DNA of 64,000 bases, from positions 1,526,566 through 1,590,565 of the forward strand of contig SSNP01000106.1 of assembly GCA_006937955.1 (NCBI GenBank), given 5' to 3'. Source of the stretch: Pachypanchax playfairii (Eukaryota; Chordata; Actinopteri; Cyprinodontiformes; Aplocheilidae). Of the stretch, positions 31,609 through 42,092 are shown piece by piece. Positions within the stretch are counted from its first letter, which is position 1; every line of letters begins with the position of its first letter. Made by a program: the position numbers and the translations under genes. The notes under the pieces are model-generated. The model saw nothing but the letters and a program-made list of their open reading frames with translations, ran no database searches and had not been told where the DNA came from.

Positions 31609-32159
31609 TCAAGATGGGGCACAGGCAGTGATGAGTGTTCTTAATGCCAGCTGCCCTACAGTGCAGCAACAGGTTCCAGAAAGCAGGGGGAGAAACACAG
31701 AAGAGACACAAGCTGGCAGAGAGAAACGCACTCTGCGTCACCTATGTAAAATGACAATCTTAGTAAAAAATGTACGAATGTCAAAAAGGGGAATGATTCA
31801 GCTTTTGTTCAAATGAACTGCAAAGATGTGACAACTCTTTTTTGTTTTTCGAAAGTAGACTCAATGACTACATTTACATGCTGTCAATATTCGGTTATGG
31901 TCTGGTTAAGGTCACTATTCAGATTTCTGAAACATTCGGATTCTGTTTACTTGCTTGAGCAGAGATAGTTCCTCCTGTATACATGGAGCACTGTTAGAGT
32001 CTGGATGTACGTACTGACAACCAAAGTTTTTCTGTGACCTGGTCCCAATAAAAGGACTGACTAATGGCAAGTGTAGCTATAAATCTCTTTTCTGCTTTCT
32101 TTGTCTATTATTTGAAGGAGATACTGCTTGGAACCAACAAGAAATTTTTGATTCAAAAC
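31609..32159. other. Unassigned spacer with a MITE-G-like end
   Basis: At 31871 ACTACATTTACATGC with AATATTCGG downstream resembles the left end of MITE-G. No coding sequence supported. Confidence 0.35.
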
Positions 32160-32842
32160 ATTTATCTGAAAAAAAACCACAAATGCAGCACAAGTCACAT
32201 TGAAAACAGTGTAAAACTGTCAATGTTGGGCAGGGTGAACATTGCCTGTCAGCTAGTTGAGGGCCACCGCATCGCTGTACAGAGGCACAACGAGCTGGGG
32301 AAAAAAAAAACAGACATGCGTTATCACAGATATAAGATTGCATAAAATTTTGTGGGACACATGAGCTACCACTATGGGGATCAGACAAATCTTCCTCATC
32401 GCTGAATCGGGGTGTTTTTCTGGAGTTTACCAGATCTCTTTTTAGACCGTCAGTTGACAGATCACCTTTCAAATACACAGGTGGCAAAATATACGTCTAA
32501 GATGAGACAAAATGAACTTCTTGCATACTATAGGTTTATCAACAAAAAAATCAGGGCTGAAATTTTAGAAGTGCCATTTATTGCTATACAAGCTGACGAA
32601 ACCACTGATGTGGCATGTGTGAGCCAGTGCATCATTGTGCTCAGGTATATCACTGAATGAACAGCCATGGAGAGATTTCTGAGCTTTTTCCCACTAGAAG
32701 ACAGCTCTGCAGAGGGATTTGAAAATTTACTGAAAGAAAAGCTCCAACCATTTAAACTGAAAGATAAGCTAGTTGTCCAGACTTATGATGGACCTGCAGT
32801 CATGAGTGGTGCATCCTACAGTTTGCAGGTTAGGCTCAGGGA
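32160..32842 (+). pseudogene. hAT transposase relic (DUF4371-type region)
   Basis: Three blocks in successive frames with stops between: an N-terminal part with LVEGHRIAVQRHNE, a middle part with YTSKMRQNELL and FIAIQADETTDVA, and a part with FFPLEDSSAEGFENLL and VQTYDGPAVMSGA. IQADETTDV and YDGA.VMSG are hallmarks of hAT transposases of the zf-MYM/DUF4371 group and include an acidic residue of the RNase H-like core. Stops follow YKIA, NLPHR and RYITE, and the C-terminal dimerisation region is missing. It cannot make an active transposase. Confidence 0.8.
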
Positions 32843-33607
32843 GGCCTTTCACACAGGTCAGGATTTGCACCGATCAGGATTTTGGGGTCCAATCACTAAA
32901 AGCAGTATCTGCCAATACCGATACCGAAATCGATCACAATGAAAATGAATAAATTCTTCAATATTGTTGTCTTATGTATAAACATTGCATAATTAGTATA
33001 AAAATAGGAAATGAGAAAGTATCATGAATTGACCACGGTTTTATTGCAGGCTGAGGCAACATGCAATATTTCACACTCTAGACTCTCCTAGGGACAACTT
33101 GGACACAGCCAGGGATAGACTGGGACATTAATTCAGACTGGGAATTTTGATTTCATACATATATGATATATATATATATTGCAAAACACCAAGAGTGTTC
33201 ACCTAAACCTGAGACTAATGCTACAATTCAGGTTATTACATGATGAAAAAGACCCTCAAAATAATTTTAAGCCTATTTTCCCAAAATATGAGCTGTGGAA
33301 AGATCAAGGGAAGATGGTTGTGTGTACTGTATATTGTGTGGCACTATAACATAGTTTGGACCCAGTTTAATAATAAAACATAACTGGATTGAAAATAGCC
33401 CTTACTCCAAATCAACTTATGTAGCTAATAGAACAACTTAATATTCATAATGCCTTTTTTACAACCATACACCAAAATTGATTTTATTTAAAAGATTGAG
33501 TTATTTAAGGCTTTAAAAAAAAATAAAAACATCTATTTCTAATCCAAGGAATCTAGCATGAAAAACATTAACAATTTTATTGACACTACATACACTATAA
33601 TTCTCTA
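32843..33607. other. Repeat-like edge then AT-rich spacer
   Basis: 32850-32940 has GATCAGGATTTTGG and repeated CCGATACCGA-like motifs, resembling a decayed hAT MITE that cuts off the transposase relic. The rest is AT-rich with a short (TA)n near 33165. No gene. Confidence 0.4.
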
Positions 33608-34027
33608 TCACTTTTTGACATTTTGGCATATGTTGCAATTTGTAGACGGTCCCTGCACCTTCGCGCACCAGCAGGCTTTGCATAAAGACCAATTCAAGTC
33701 TCCCAGCACAGAGGACGGCGCATTTTGAAGAAAATATGATTTTAGCTCGCAGTCTACCTCACTGTAATCACACGAGGTGTCGATTTTGTAAAAGCAATGC
33801 TCCGCTGATAAGTTATTGATCCAGAAAAGTCGAATCTGTGAATATTTTTCAAACTTCACTGAAGTTTGATCCTCTCCTTCTCTGCTCTGCTTCCTCTTCC
33901 CCTGGCGACACCGCTTCATTTTAGAGTGAAAGGTGTGGATGGAGGGGAGGAGGGTGATTGCGCTCTCATACTCTCTACCTGCTGCATGAGCGGGTGTCGA
34001 GGGGGCAGATGGTTTAATTAGCCGCAC
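33608..34027 (-). CDS. Unrecognised 139-codon reading frame
   Basis: The frame is GC-richer than its surroundings and encodes a basic stretch (KMKRCRQGKRKQSREGE) followed by a Cys-containing C-terminal half (CDYSEVDCELKSYF, CKACWCAKVQ, CNICQN). No family is recognised. The composition could suit an exon captured in a MITE or the start of a zinc-finger protein, but there is no ortholog evidence. A TATA-less, GC-rich upstream side is at 34030-34180. Confidence 0.25.
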   Translation of the reverse strand: MRLIKPSAPSTPAHAAGREYESAITLLPSIHTFHSKMKRCRQGKRKQSREGEDQTSVKFEKYSQIRLFWINNLSAEHCFYKIDTSCDYSEVDCELKSYFLQNAPSSVLGDLNWSLCKACWCAKVQGPSTNCNICQNVKK

Positions 34028-34434
34028 GGTGGATTGTTTATTTAAGGATCAAACTCCACCTGACCATTGGAATGTTGGGAGTGGGCAGTTCGGAAGCCAG
34101 GCCACCGGGAAAACTCCAGACAGCCTTTCCGTCTGAAGTTCATATTCAAGGACTTTGCGGGTGGGAGACTCAGAGAGACACAAAAAGCAGGGGAAAAAGG
34201 GGGGAAATTGCAGGAGCAGGACAGAATGTGTCTCACCGAGAGATCAGCAAGAAAAAAAAAACAAAAATGAATATAATCTTAAAATGTGTAACTTGAGGTC
34301 AATCATATGTTTACAATTGTTCATTGCATTTATGTAGCACAGCTGTTTGTGCTTGTTTTACATATATTTTATTAAAGAAGGGTGTCAAGAGATCTTCATG
34401 CCATTATTGTAAGAAAACAATATTGCTGGTCACC
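34028..34434. other. Unassigned stretch
   Basis: Purine-rich sequence at 34085-34260 opens several overlapping small frames, none with recognisable content. Confidence 0.4.
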
Positions 34435-34580
34435 TTTTAGGTGCAAAGGTAATCAGAAAGTAGTGTAACTGAGTTACTTTCAGAAGTGAGAAACTAAGTA
34501 GTGTAATATATTACTTTTTTGAAAAGTAATTTAGAATGTGTAACTAGTTACTTTTTGAGTCACTTCCCAACTCTAGTGGT
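34435..34580 (-). mobile_element. hAT-like MITE end
   Basis: Read on the minus strand: CTAGAGTTGGGAAGTGACTC then AAAAAGTAACTAGTTAC and repeated AAGTAA motifs, a recurrent fish hAT MITE terminus. The partner end was not found. Confidence 0.5.
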
Positions 34581-35850
34581 AGGTAGCTGTAAGTGGACTG
34601 TGTTACAATTTTCATACAGGGATCCATATTATAGGACAATGATCCTAAGATACACATTGTAACAGTTACATCAAACTAAGCAGCCAAAATTTTATTTGAA
34701 AGCAGTGAGAATAGGTGGATGTGCATACTACAATTAAGTTATTTAAAAACCTGTAACACTTTGGTAAACAACTCAAAATTTAAAAGATTAATTGTTAAAT
34801 TTACACAAATCTTGCATATTTAAACTCTAATATATCTAAACTCAAAAGCAGTTGACTTTTTGGTTCAAACCAGAGTTTTGTCTCATGTTAGAAAGCTATT
34901 CTCAAAGTAACACCAACCTCCCTTTCTTTGTCTATTTTCTTCTGTTGTGTCAAAAAAAAAAAAATTGTCATCTGATGAATCGTATTTATGAAGGTAACAA
35001 ATGTATTAAATGGCCTTTTGTACTTCTACAGGTAAACAATACAAGGCTGCATACAGTTGATGTTTTGCAGTTATTAAAATATGTGCTCATGTATCACCAA
35101 GTACACCACAACTTGGTGGTTTATACAAAACAAGTCACCCCCATACTGGGAATGTTGAACTTGAGGGGGCTCTCAAGGCCATTACTGCAGCATATAGGGC
35201 AATTTGTTCGTTCACAGGTCCCCTTTAGATATTCTGATACTTAATTCCCCTAAGGGGTCAGAATGACCTAATAACAGGACAGTCATTTTACTCATCAGGT
35301 TGCCCTCATTTTCACTAAACCTATTGGTTAATGCACACTACATGTATGTACTTTTTGGTTTCTTTTGTAATGTATCAGTGGATAACTGACTTTGATGTTC
35401 ATCTTCAGAGGCAACCAAGCCACTGTGCCACAGAGTAAAGTGATAACTTACTTCTGAAAAGCTGAAAAGAGATTGCTATGTCCGTCTTTGGGTCCAGCGC
35501 ACCCAGACAATTACAAAAGCAAGTCATGCATATCAGTCATGTGCTGGCTGGACCTAGCCATCACTTTTCACATTAAGAATCACTATAACCTTGTTTGGGA
35601 AATTGGACACTGGCAGTTATTTATTACTCATCACCTCTAACTCATTATAGGCTAGTGTCACCTTTCATTTAAAAAAATCTCTTTTTTTCTTTTCATGAGA
35701 CAATTATGAGGACAGGTATAGTGGTGTGTAATGGCATGGAATTCATAATCAAACTCAAAAAAGAGAATGGCTTATCTCTCTCATTTTTCTTCTGCATGCT
35801 CAATGTTAACAGTATTGCAGCAAAATCATCAAGCCAATGTAGTGACATTA
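34581..35850. other. AT-rich spacer
   Basis: A 130-codon frame at 34852-35244 has no recognisable domain and is judged chance. Nothing else supported in 1.3 kb. Confidence 0.45.
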
Positions 35851-36555
35851 GCTACGTTTACATGCGCCAAATTTCCCCGATCTGATTAAAATATTGGTCG
35901 ATCTGAATTCCCAAATCCCTGTTTACATGGACACTAACTGAAATGATCTGATCATGTCATGAGTACACATGCACCAAGCACTCGATCAGGTTAAATGAGT
36001 TGAGCATGCGCACAGCGAGTTGTCTTTCGGGAGAAAGAAAAAAAGTAAACAAACTCCGTCCTTTCTGCACGTCTTTCCCGCCCCATCGTGTGCTCGAGCT
36101 GACTCACGTTATCCCCAGTATGGACCTTCTACGGGTGATTACCTTTATGTTTGGGTTTTTACTGGTCGCATTAACCAAGCTAGCGGCTGAATACATATTA
36201 CTACTGCTCCTCCACCACAGGAGAGGAGAGCGGGATGACAGGATGACTGCACCAGCAGACCACTTCTGTTTACTTCCCGCTATGTTTTCTACTTGAGTCT
36301 GCGACAGTGGAAAGACGTCACGCTGAAGTTGTACGCATGCGCAAAGGGCTCTTTTCACCCTTTCTTTCCGAATGGGTGTATACATGCACGTCTATCCGAA
36401 TGAAGATCGGACAAAACCACCCCTCTCGATCGGAAGTAAATTTCTTTCGGATCAGGCTGCATCGGATCAAAACATTCGGGTTGACATGTTTACATGACGT
36501 CTTTTTTATCCGATTGGGCGTTTATTCCGATTAAATGTGCCCATGTAAACGTAGC
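35851..36555. mobile_element. MITE-G (705 bp)
   Basis: GCTACGTTTACATG at the left is mirrored by CATGTAAACGTAGC at the right, with TTA before and TAA after. Internally GATCGG and GATCTGA motifs recur near both ends. A short hydrophobic-then-basic frame starts at 36120 (MDLLRVITFMFGF) and may be a remnant of a captured exon. Fragments of the family occur at 29896 and 31871. Confidence 0.8.
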
Positions 36556-36763
36556 TAATGTAATGTTTTGTTGAGAACTGAACTCGACTGCAAAGATTGG
36601 CCTAGAGACCATGTGCTGTGTACTTTAAGAGTTTATTGAAAAAGGAGATGAATGGGTCAGAGCTGGGGGAGCAATGGTTATTCAAACACAGCCAGTAGTG
36701 GCAGGTGAAGAATGCCTTAGCCCAATAATACTTACAGGTAGACGAGGAAGCAAGCAGAGGCAG
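36556..36763. other. Unassigned flank of G3
   Basis: No feature recognised; the last five bases before the G3 LTR are GGCAG. Confidence 0.4.
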
Positions 36764-37540
36764 TGTCACAGTCCAAAAACGGGTTAATTACTGAGTAATC
36801 TACACCTAGGCAGGCTAGATAATCCAATTGGGGAGGGGAAGGCAAAAGGAGGGTATAGTCCAAAGTCAATATCCACATAAGACAAGCAAACAGAAATCAG
36901 ACTGATGGGAGAAGGTTTATTCGTGACGACACACAAATCAACAAACTTGCACTAGACAGGAGACAGAGAAGCTTAAATATCAGACAAAACAAGGGCAGGG
37001 AGTGAGTGTGATGATGATTAACAGGTGCAGGGCATAAACTAAATTACCAGATGGGGAGAGGGGTGACTTAAAGGTCCTGTATCATGCTATTTTACAGCTT
37101 TCAACATCTGGGATAGGCACAAATATGATAAAATATTATCGTTGGTGTTAAATAGTATTCATTAGTCCTAAAATATAACATTTTCCCGAGTTATTCTTCG
37201 ACCGAGAAGTAAAACGCTCGATTTACCTAAAATCCCATCTCTTCAACCACACCCCCAGCCCTCCTCCCACTCATGAGTGTTGCCCCTCAATCTGCCTGAA
37301 TAAAGAGGCCAACTTTTATACTGTTCAACACCCCATTAAGTAATCAGTCCTTAAACAGTTTCAGCTGCAGAAGCATCAGACCGAAGTCCCCATTGGTCCC
37401 CAGCACCCGTGGAACTCCGCCCCCGTTGCCATGGAAATGTTACACAATGGGGTGGTCGCCATCTTGTAGAGGGAGAAGAGGAGCACACACACAACAACAA
37501 ACACACAACCACTGTGATGCAAAACACAGGGGCTGTGACA
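36764..37540 (-). repeat. G3 3' LTR, split by MITE-C
   Basis: Starts TGTCACAG and ends CTGTGACA in + coordinates, perfect 8-bp inverted termini. On the minus strand the parts after the MITE show a TATTTAAGC TATA-like site (near 36973) and AATAAACC poly(A) signal (near 36918). It directly follows the polypurine tract. Confidence 0.85.
37072..37480 (+). mobile_element. MITE-C, left half, inside the G3 LTR
   Basis: TTAA at 37068-37071 then AGGTCCTGTATCATGC, the inverse of the GCATGATATAGGACCT end seen at 38410 and 50660. The right end is missing, so the boundary near 37480 is approximate. Confidence 0.65.
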
Positions 37541-37550
37541 CTCCCTTCCA
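37541..37550 (-). promoter_or_regulatory. G3 polypurine tract
   Basis: TGGAAGGGAG on the minus strand, immediately upstream of the TGTCACAG LTR start. Confidence 0.75.
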
Positions 37551-37599
37551 TAAAAAAAAAAAAAAGAAAATTAATTTTCTTTAAGAATTTCAATCCTTT

Positions 37600-39025
37600 C
37601 TATGGGATGCGTGATAAACAATCAGCCAAAACATTCTCAGAACCTATCTTATGTCTAATTTCAAGCTCATGTTCTTGAAGCATCAACAACCAAAGCATAA
37701 GGCGTTGGTTTCGGTTGAACATTTGAGCCAAGAAAACTAAAGGGTTGTGATCCGTGTACACAGTGAGGGTGACCTTTCCCACAACCTACATATACATGGA
37801 AATGTTGGAGCACTAATAAAAAAGCTAAAGTTTCTTTTTCAATGGTGGAGGACCAGGTTTGACACGGAGTAAACCTTTTAGAAAAGTAAGCAACTGGATG
37901 ATGCAAACCATCATCATCTGCCTGCAACAACACAGCATCAGCTCCTACCTGACTTGCGTCCCCATCCAACAAGAATGGTTGGTCCAGGTTAGGGGCTTTT
38001 AATACAGGGGCACTGGTTAATAAAAGCTTGCAAGAATCAAAAGCTTCTTGAGCTTCATTACTCCACTTAAAAACAGTTTTTGGGTTCAACAACTTGGTGA
38101 GGGGTAAACTATGGTGGCAAAATCTTTACAAAAACATTCATAAGAACCACTCATCCCTAGAAATCGTCTGAGCTCGCATCGGGTGCGCGTGATCGGGAAG
38201 TCAGTAACAGCCTGCACCTTGTCAGATAGCATTCTGAATAAACCCTGTCACACCTCTTTCCCTAGGTATTGCACTGTAGCTTTAACAAACTCACTCTTTG
38301 CTAGGTTAACTGTTAAGCCGGCGTCAGCCGAGAAATGTATTAAGCCAAAAACCACCCTGGGTTTTTGAAACAACATCACAACATGGTTAAAATCTCCAAA
38401 AAGTGATTTTGCATGATATAGGACCTTTAAGGACACACACACTCACAGTTTCCCCGATAAACTAAATATACATGGACCAGATTTTAGATGCTCATCCCAG
38501 GTAGTGGTATGAATGACAATGTCATCCAAATAAGCACTGCAGTGGATCAATCCAGTCGTGATGGTGTTAATCAGCTGTTGGAAGGTAGCGGGAGCATTCA
38601 TCATACCAAATGGCATGACAGTATATTGCAAGAAAACATCAGGGGTGACAAAAGCGGAGATGTCAGAAGCAGCACCAGTTAAAGGTACTTGCCAAAAACC
38701 TTTCAATAAGTCCACCTTTGTTACAAAGGTTACTTTACCTACCCGATCAATACAATCATCAATCCGCAGCAATGGGTAGGAATCGGAAACAGTTACAGAA
38801 TTTACCTTTCTGTAATCAGTGATGAACCTAGGGGGAGAATGAACCTAGCAGGGAGAGCTCCAAGGACTATAGTTAGGGATGGCTATAACCCTGTTTCCTG
38901 CTCAATCAATGCATGTTTTTCAGGACTGGCTCTGTATGGATGTTGTTTTATTGGTTTTACATCATTAAGAGTTACCTCATGCTGTAGCACAGTGGTACGG
39001 GTGGGCGTATCTGAACATAAGCACA
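37600..39025 (-). pseudogene. G3 reverse transcriptase and RNase H (broken)
   Basis: Reading leftwards: a linker with LNDVKPIKQHPYR, the RT with RFITDYRKVNSVT, FVTKVDLLKGFWQVPL, FVTPDVFLQYTVMPFG and catalytic YLDD (near 38530), then a 153-bp insert at 38330-38482, LTVNLAKSEF, and after further frame changes the connection domain and RNase H (LDGDASQVGADAVLLQ, VYTDHNPLVFLAQM), ending at a stop after ADCLSRIP at 37600. No integrase follows. Several frameshifts and stops make it non-functional. Confidence 0.85.
38330..38482 (+). repeat. 153-bp insert in G3 RT, copy of 50570-50722
   Basis: Comprises the right 95 bp of MITE-C (ending GCATGATATAGGACCT), TTAA, and about 46 bp of non-MITE flank to TACATGGACCA. 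The same composite occurs at 50570-50722 and continues past Tc1-A copy 3 at 52311. It interrupts RT between DEHLK and LTVNLAK. Confidence 0.8.
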
Positions 39026-39690
39026 CATGAATTAATTACCTCTCAGACTCCCATTATTTTATTACTACTAAAACTACCACTGGAAGTCAATTTGATGGCT
39101 GGCATTCTGGCCAATGGAATGCGTGACTGGTGATGACATCACATTGTAAAATAGTCCTATGTGCCATAAGTTATTTCATTTTGGATATGTGGACTTAATA
39201 ATACGGTATGAAATTATTATTTTATCATACTGTATCTCTGCTATGTGTTTATATATGTTTTAGAAATAACACAAAAGGTGTCCATTGGGGAAACGTTTAT
39301 TAAATTAATCACAAATTTGCGAGTTTGCACTTGGACAGCCCATATTTCTTCCACCGTACCCCCCCCGCACATGAATGAAAGCAACCAAAGCCCTAAGCTC
39401 ATCCACATTCAAGTCCCACGAATCATCCCTAAAACCCTGTGAGCTTCTGCCTTGGTTCAGCCGTGTATGTGCACTAGCATGCTTTAGTCAACTAAACAGT
39501 TAAAGGCGATCCTGGGTGTAGCATTTGGTGTATGCAGTCCCTCGCCCTCGGTCAGTGAGTTCTGGCTGGGACGTCTCCCTCTTTTCTCCCTGGTCTACCA
39601 TCCACATTGTAAAATCCTCTCCTGCTCCTCTGTTGGTGGTAAACTGACCACGGACTGACTATTGACGCTTGTCTTCCGATTCGCTATCAG

Positions 39691-40548
39691 TGTCAGGATC
39701 ACTGCTGCTGGTGGGTGGTGTGCTGTACTAATTGTCTTGCAGGGAGTGGCAGCAGGATCATCAGTGGAACCAGGTGTGGATCATTACCCAGCTCAGGAGA
39801 GCTGGGTACTTAAGCAGAGGAGGAACAAGAGACAGACGCCAGTTTGTTCCACTAGATTTCGTGGTAACAGAGTGGCCAGTATTATTATACAGACGTGAGC
39901 TGAATCTGCAGTAGTTTAACCTGCCTTCTCTTCCTTTTGTGCCTAGCCCGTATCCAGGAGCGATTCTCCGGATCGTTGTGCCTCAGCGTGGTTGTGTACC
40001 CGCCTATCGAGAGGACTGGCTTCCACACGGATGGTTCTAGAGCCTGGTTGCTGGATCACGCAACCCGCTCTCTCCCCTGGCTCCCTGTCTGTCTCTGGCT
40101 CCTCTGGATCCACACCTTCCCGGTCGGCGCGCTGCTGTCACCCCTGCTGGATCGACGCAGACACGGACAGCACCCGGACCCGGATCAACTACAAGAACCC
40201 GGACAGTCTGGATCACCACCCCCGTGGCAGCATCTCTGGATCCCTCCTCACAGCAAGACGCACAAACCATCACCGTGAGTTTAACGAGCATGATCGCCGC
40301 ACACCGCAAGCTGGTTCACAGACTGTCACTAATCTCTCCCTCTCCATAACCCAGGACCGTTCTTGTCACATACGGACCAGTCCTGAGTTCCGCAGACGAG
40401 CACAGTTTTCCCAGTTGTTGTATATATTTCACTGTAAATATTAAACACTGTTTCAACTGCAAAGAACTGTTTCCTCGCTCGTGTGTGTCTGGTGTTTGGG
40501 TCACCTCTGGAGCTCGCAAACAAACCACCTGGTATCAGAACCATGACA
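39691..40548 (+). repeat. G2 5' LTR (858 bp)
   Basis: TGTCA...TGACA termini. It carries a TACTTAAG TATA-like site at 39808, an expected transcript start near 39838 and an ATTAAA signal at 40440. Its last six bases contain the probable gag ATG. Confidence 0.95.
39808..39849 (+). promoter_or_regulatory. G2 LTR core promoter and self-primer sequence
   Basis: TACTTAAG (39808-39815) lies about 30 bases upstream of GCCAGTTTGTTC (39838-39849). The latter is the exact reverse complement of the 12 bases directly after the LTR. In Tf1-like elements the RNA 5' end folds back on such a site to prime reverse transcription; here the spacing from the TATA-like box puts the RNA start at the right place. Confidence 0.7.
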
Positions 40549-41622
40549 GAACAAACTGGCCAAGAGAGCTCCCAGACCCAACTCCAGACCGCACTGACCC
40601 AGCAGGGGATCCTGCTGGGCAGGCATGATTCATTCATGCAGGAGATCGCCAACCAACAGGCTAACCTGCATGCAGAATTCCACAATCTCAGTAAGCAACT
40701 CACCACTGTGTTGTCTCGTCTCTCCCGCAGCCCATCTCCTCCTTCTCACGCAGCAGCTGCGGCGCGTACTGTCCCACCTGTGGACACCGGCTACCAGCAG
40801 GTCGCCATCCCCAATCCGGCACCCTTCTACGGCAACCCCAAGGAATGCAGAGGGTTCCTTCGCCAGTGCCGGATCGTGTTTAGCCGGGCTCCACAATCCT
40901 TTTGTTCCGACGCTAGCAAGACCTCCTTCATCGTGTGCTGGCTTCGGGACAAAGCACTCAGGTGGGCAGACACATACACAGAGACTAACCCCATTTAAAC
41001 CACTCCTTACGTCAGGTTCCTGGAGGCCTTCACCGCAGCCTTTTCTGACGGAGGCACGAAGGAGGATGCGATGAGGAGCCTCCTCGCCCTTCGTCCCCGC
41101 TCACAGGCCATGGTGGATTTTGGCCTCGAGTTCCGGATCCTGGCTGCACGCACGAACTGGTCAGATGAGACCCTCCGCAGCGTGTTCTACATCGCCCTCC
41201 CGGAAAGCTTAAAGGAGGATATCGCTAGCCGGGTGGAACCCAAGACGCTGGACGGGCTCATCAGTCTAGCGACCCGGTTAGACCGACGGACTCGAGGTCA
41301 GGTCCGGGTACGCAGCACAACCAGTTCCGGTTCACCTCCACCTTGTCATGTAAGTCCAGCACCGCACACTAGATGGCACTCTAGCCCCAAATGTCCACAA
41401 GCACCTGAAATAACTCACTCAGGCAGACACACGGGCCCAGCACCTACCCCTAGATGGCAGTCGTCTCCCAGACGCACACCGTCACCCGAGCCGATGCAGC
41501 TCGGACAAACGAACCTGCGTGCTAGGAAGCACAGACGCCGCCCGCGCACGACAGAAGGCTGTGCGCACTGCGGGTCTCCTCATCAAGAGGTATGTGCCGG
41601 TTCAGAGGCGCCAAAAGACTAG
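40543..41622 (+). pseudogene. G2 gag (one in-frame stop, damaged zinc knuckle)
   Basis: The structural capsid-like protein. The ATG at 40543 lies in the last six LTR bases; no other ATG is closer to the frame start. A coiled-coil-like N-terminus (QTALTQQGILLGRHDSFMQ) and Ser/Pro-rich stretch precede the capsid-like region FYGNPKECRGFLRQC. A TAA at 40996-40998 interrupts the frame after ETNPI, then it resumes with FLEAFTAAFSD and RSVFYIALPESLKED. Near the end CAHCGSPHQEVC should be a CCHC knuckle but the frame shifts there and ends at 41622. Confidence 0.85.
40549..40560 (+). promoter_or_regulatory. G2 primer-binding site (self-priming type)
   Basis: GAACAAACTGGC immediately follows the 5' LTR. 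It pairs perfectly over 12 bases with 39838-39849 in the LTR R region and is also codons 3-6 of gag. Confidence 0.75.
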
Positions 41623-42092
41623 GCCCGTCAGTAAAAGTCGGGGTCCTGGCGGGCCCAGATCAACAAAAACCCCGTATGCTGCTCCAAGCAGCTGTACACA
41701 AGAAACACTATGAACCCATTTCATGTACCGCTTTTATAGACTCTGGTTCTGAACAAAACCTGATCAGTCCCAAGCTGGCTAGACAAGGACAATTCACCCT
41801 CACACGACTCAACAAACCCCTGCCTGTCACAGCTCTGGACGGCAGTACCATGACCACTATAACTCACCGCACAGAACCCGTCACACTCACCGTGTCGGGC
41901 AACCATTCTGAAACCATCTCTTTTCTGGTTTTTCCTTCCACAGAGGCTCCCGTGATCCTGGGCTTCTCGTGGCTGGCGCAGCACTGCCCGCAGTTCAACT
42001 GGAAGCAGCAGAGCATCACCGCTTGGAGCAAGCAGTGCCTGCGCTGCTGCCTCAGGTCAGCCACACCAGCTGCCCGGCAGCGCCTCAGGTAG
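41580..42092 (+). pseudogene. G2 protease region
   Basis: In another frame from gag, an aspartic protease with the DSG active site in FIDSGSEQNLIS (near 41740) and a VILGFSWL block near 41955. It ends at a stop at 42092 because of a frame change into the RT region; in an intact element it would be fused to pol and cleave the polyprotein. Confidence 0.85.

Noticed and set aside
34852..35244. 130-codon + strand frame
   Set aside because: No domain or family pattern, AT-rich, includes a lysine run from a poly-A tract; probably chance.
36000..36296. 98-codon frame inside MITE-G
   Set aside because: May include a remnant exon (from 36120) but without splice sites or family match; not listed as a gene.
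37072..38425. A single 1.35-kb MITE-C spanning the G3 RNase H region
   Set aside because: Both termini are present, but the sequence between is colinear G3 coding and LTR sequence continuous with its outside parts, so two separate events are more likely.
39937..40444. Reading frames in the G2 LTRs (also 45311-45818)
   Set aside because: Low-complexity translation of LTR sequence; recur identically in both LTRs.
40530..40542. TGGTATCAGAACC as a tRNA primer-binding site of G2
   Set aside because: It looks like a tRNA-type primer site but lies inside the LTR as defined by the exact target duplications and is present in both LTRs; the true site must follow the LTR.
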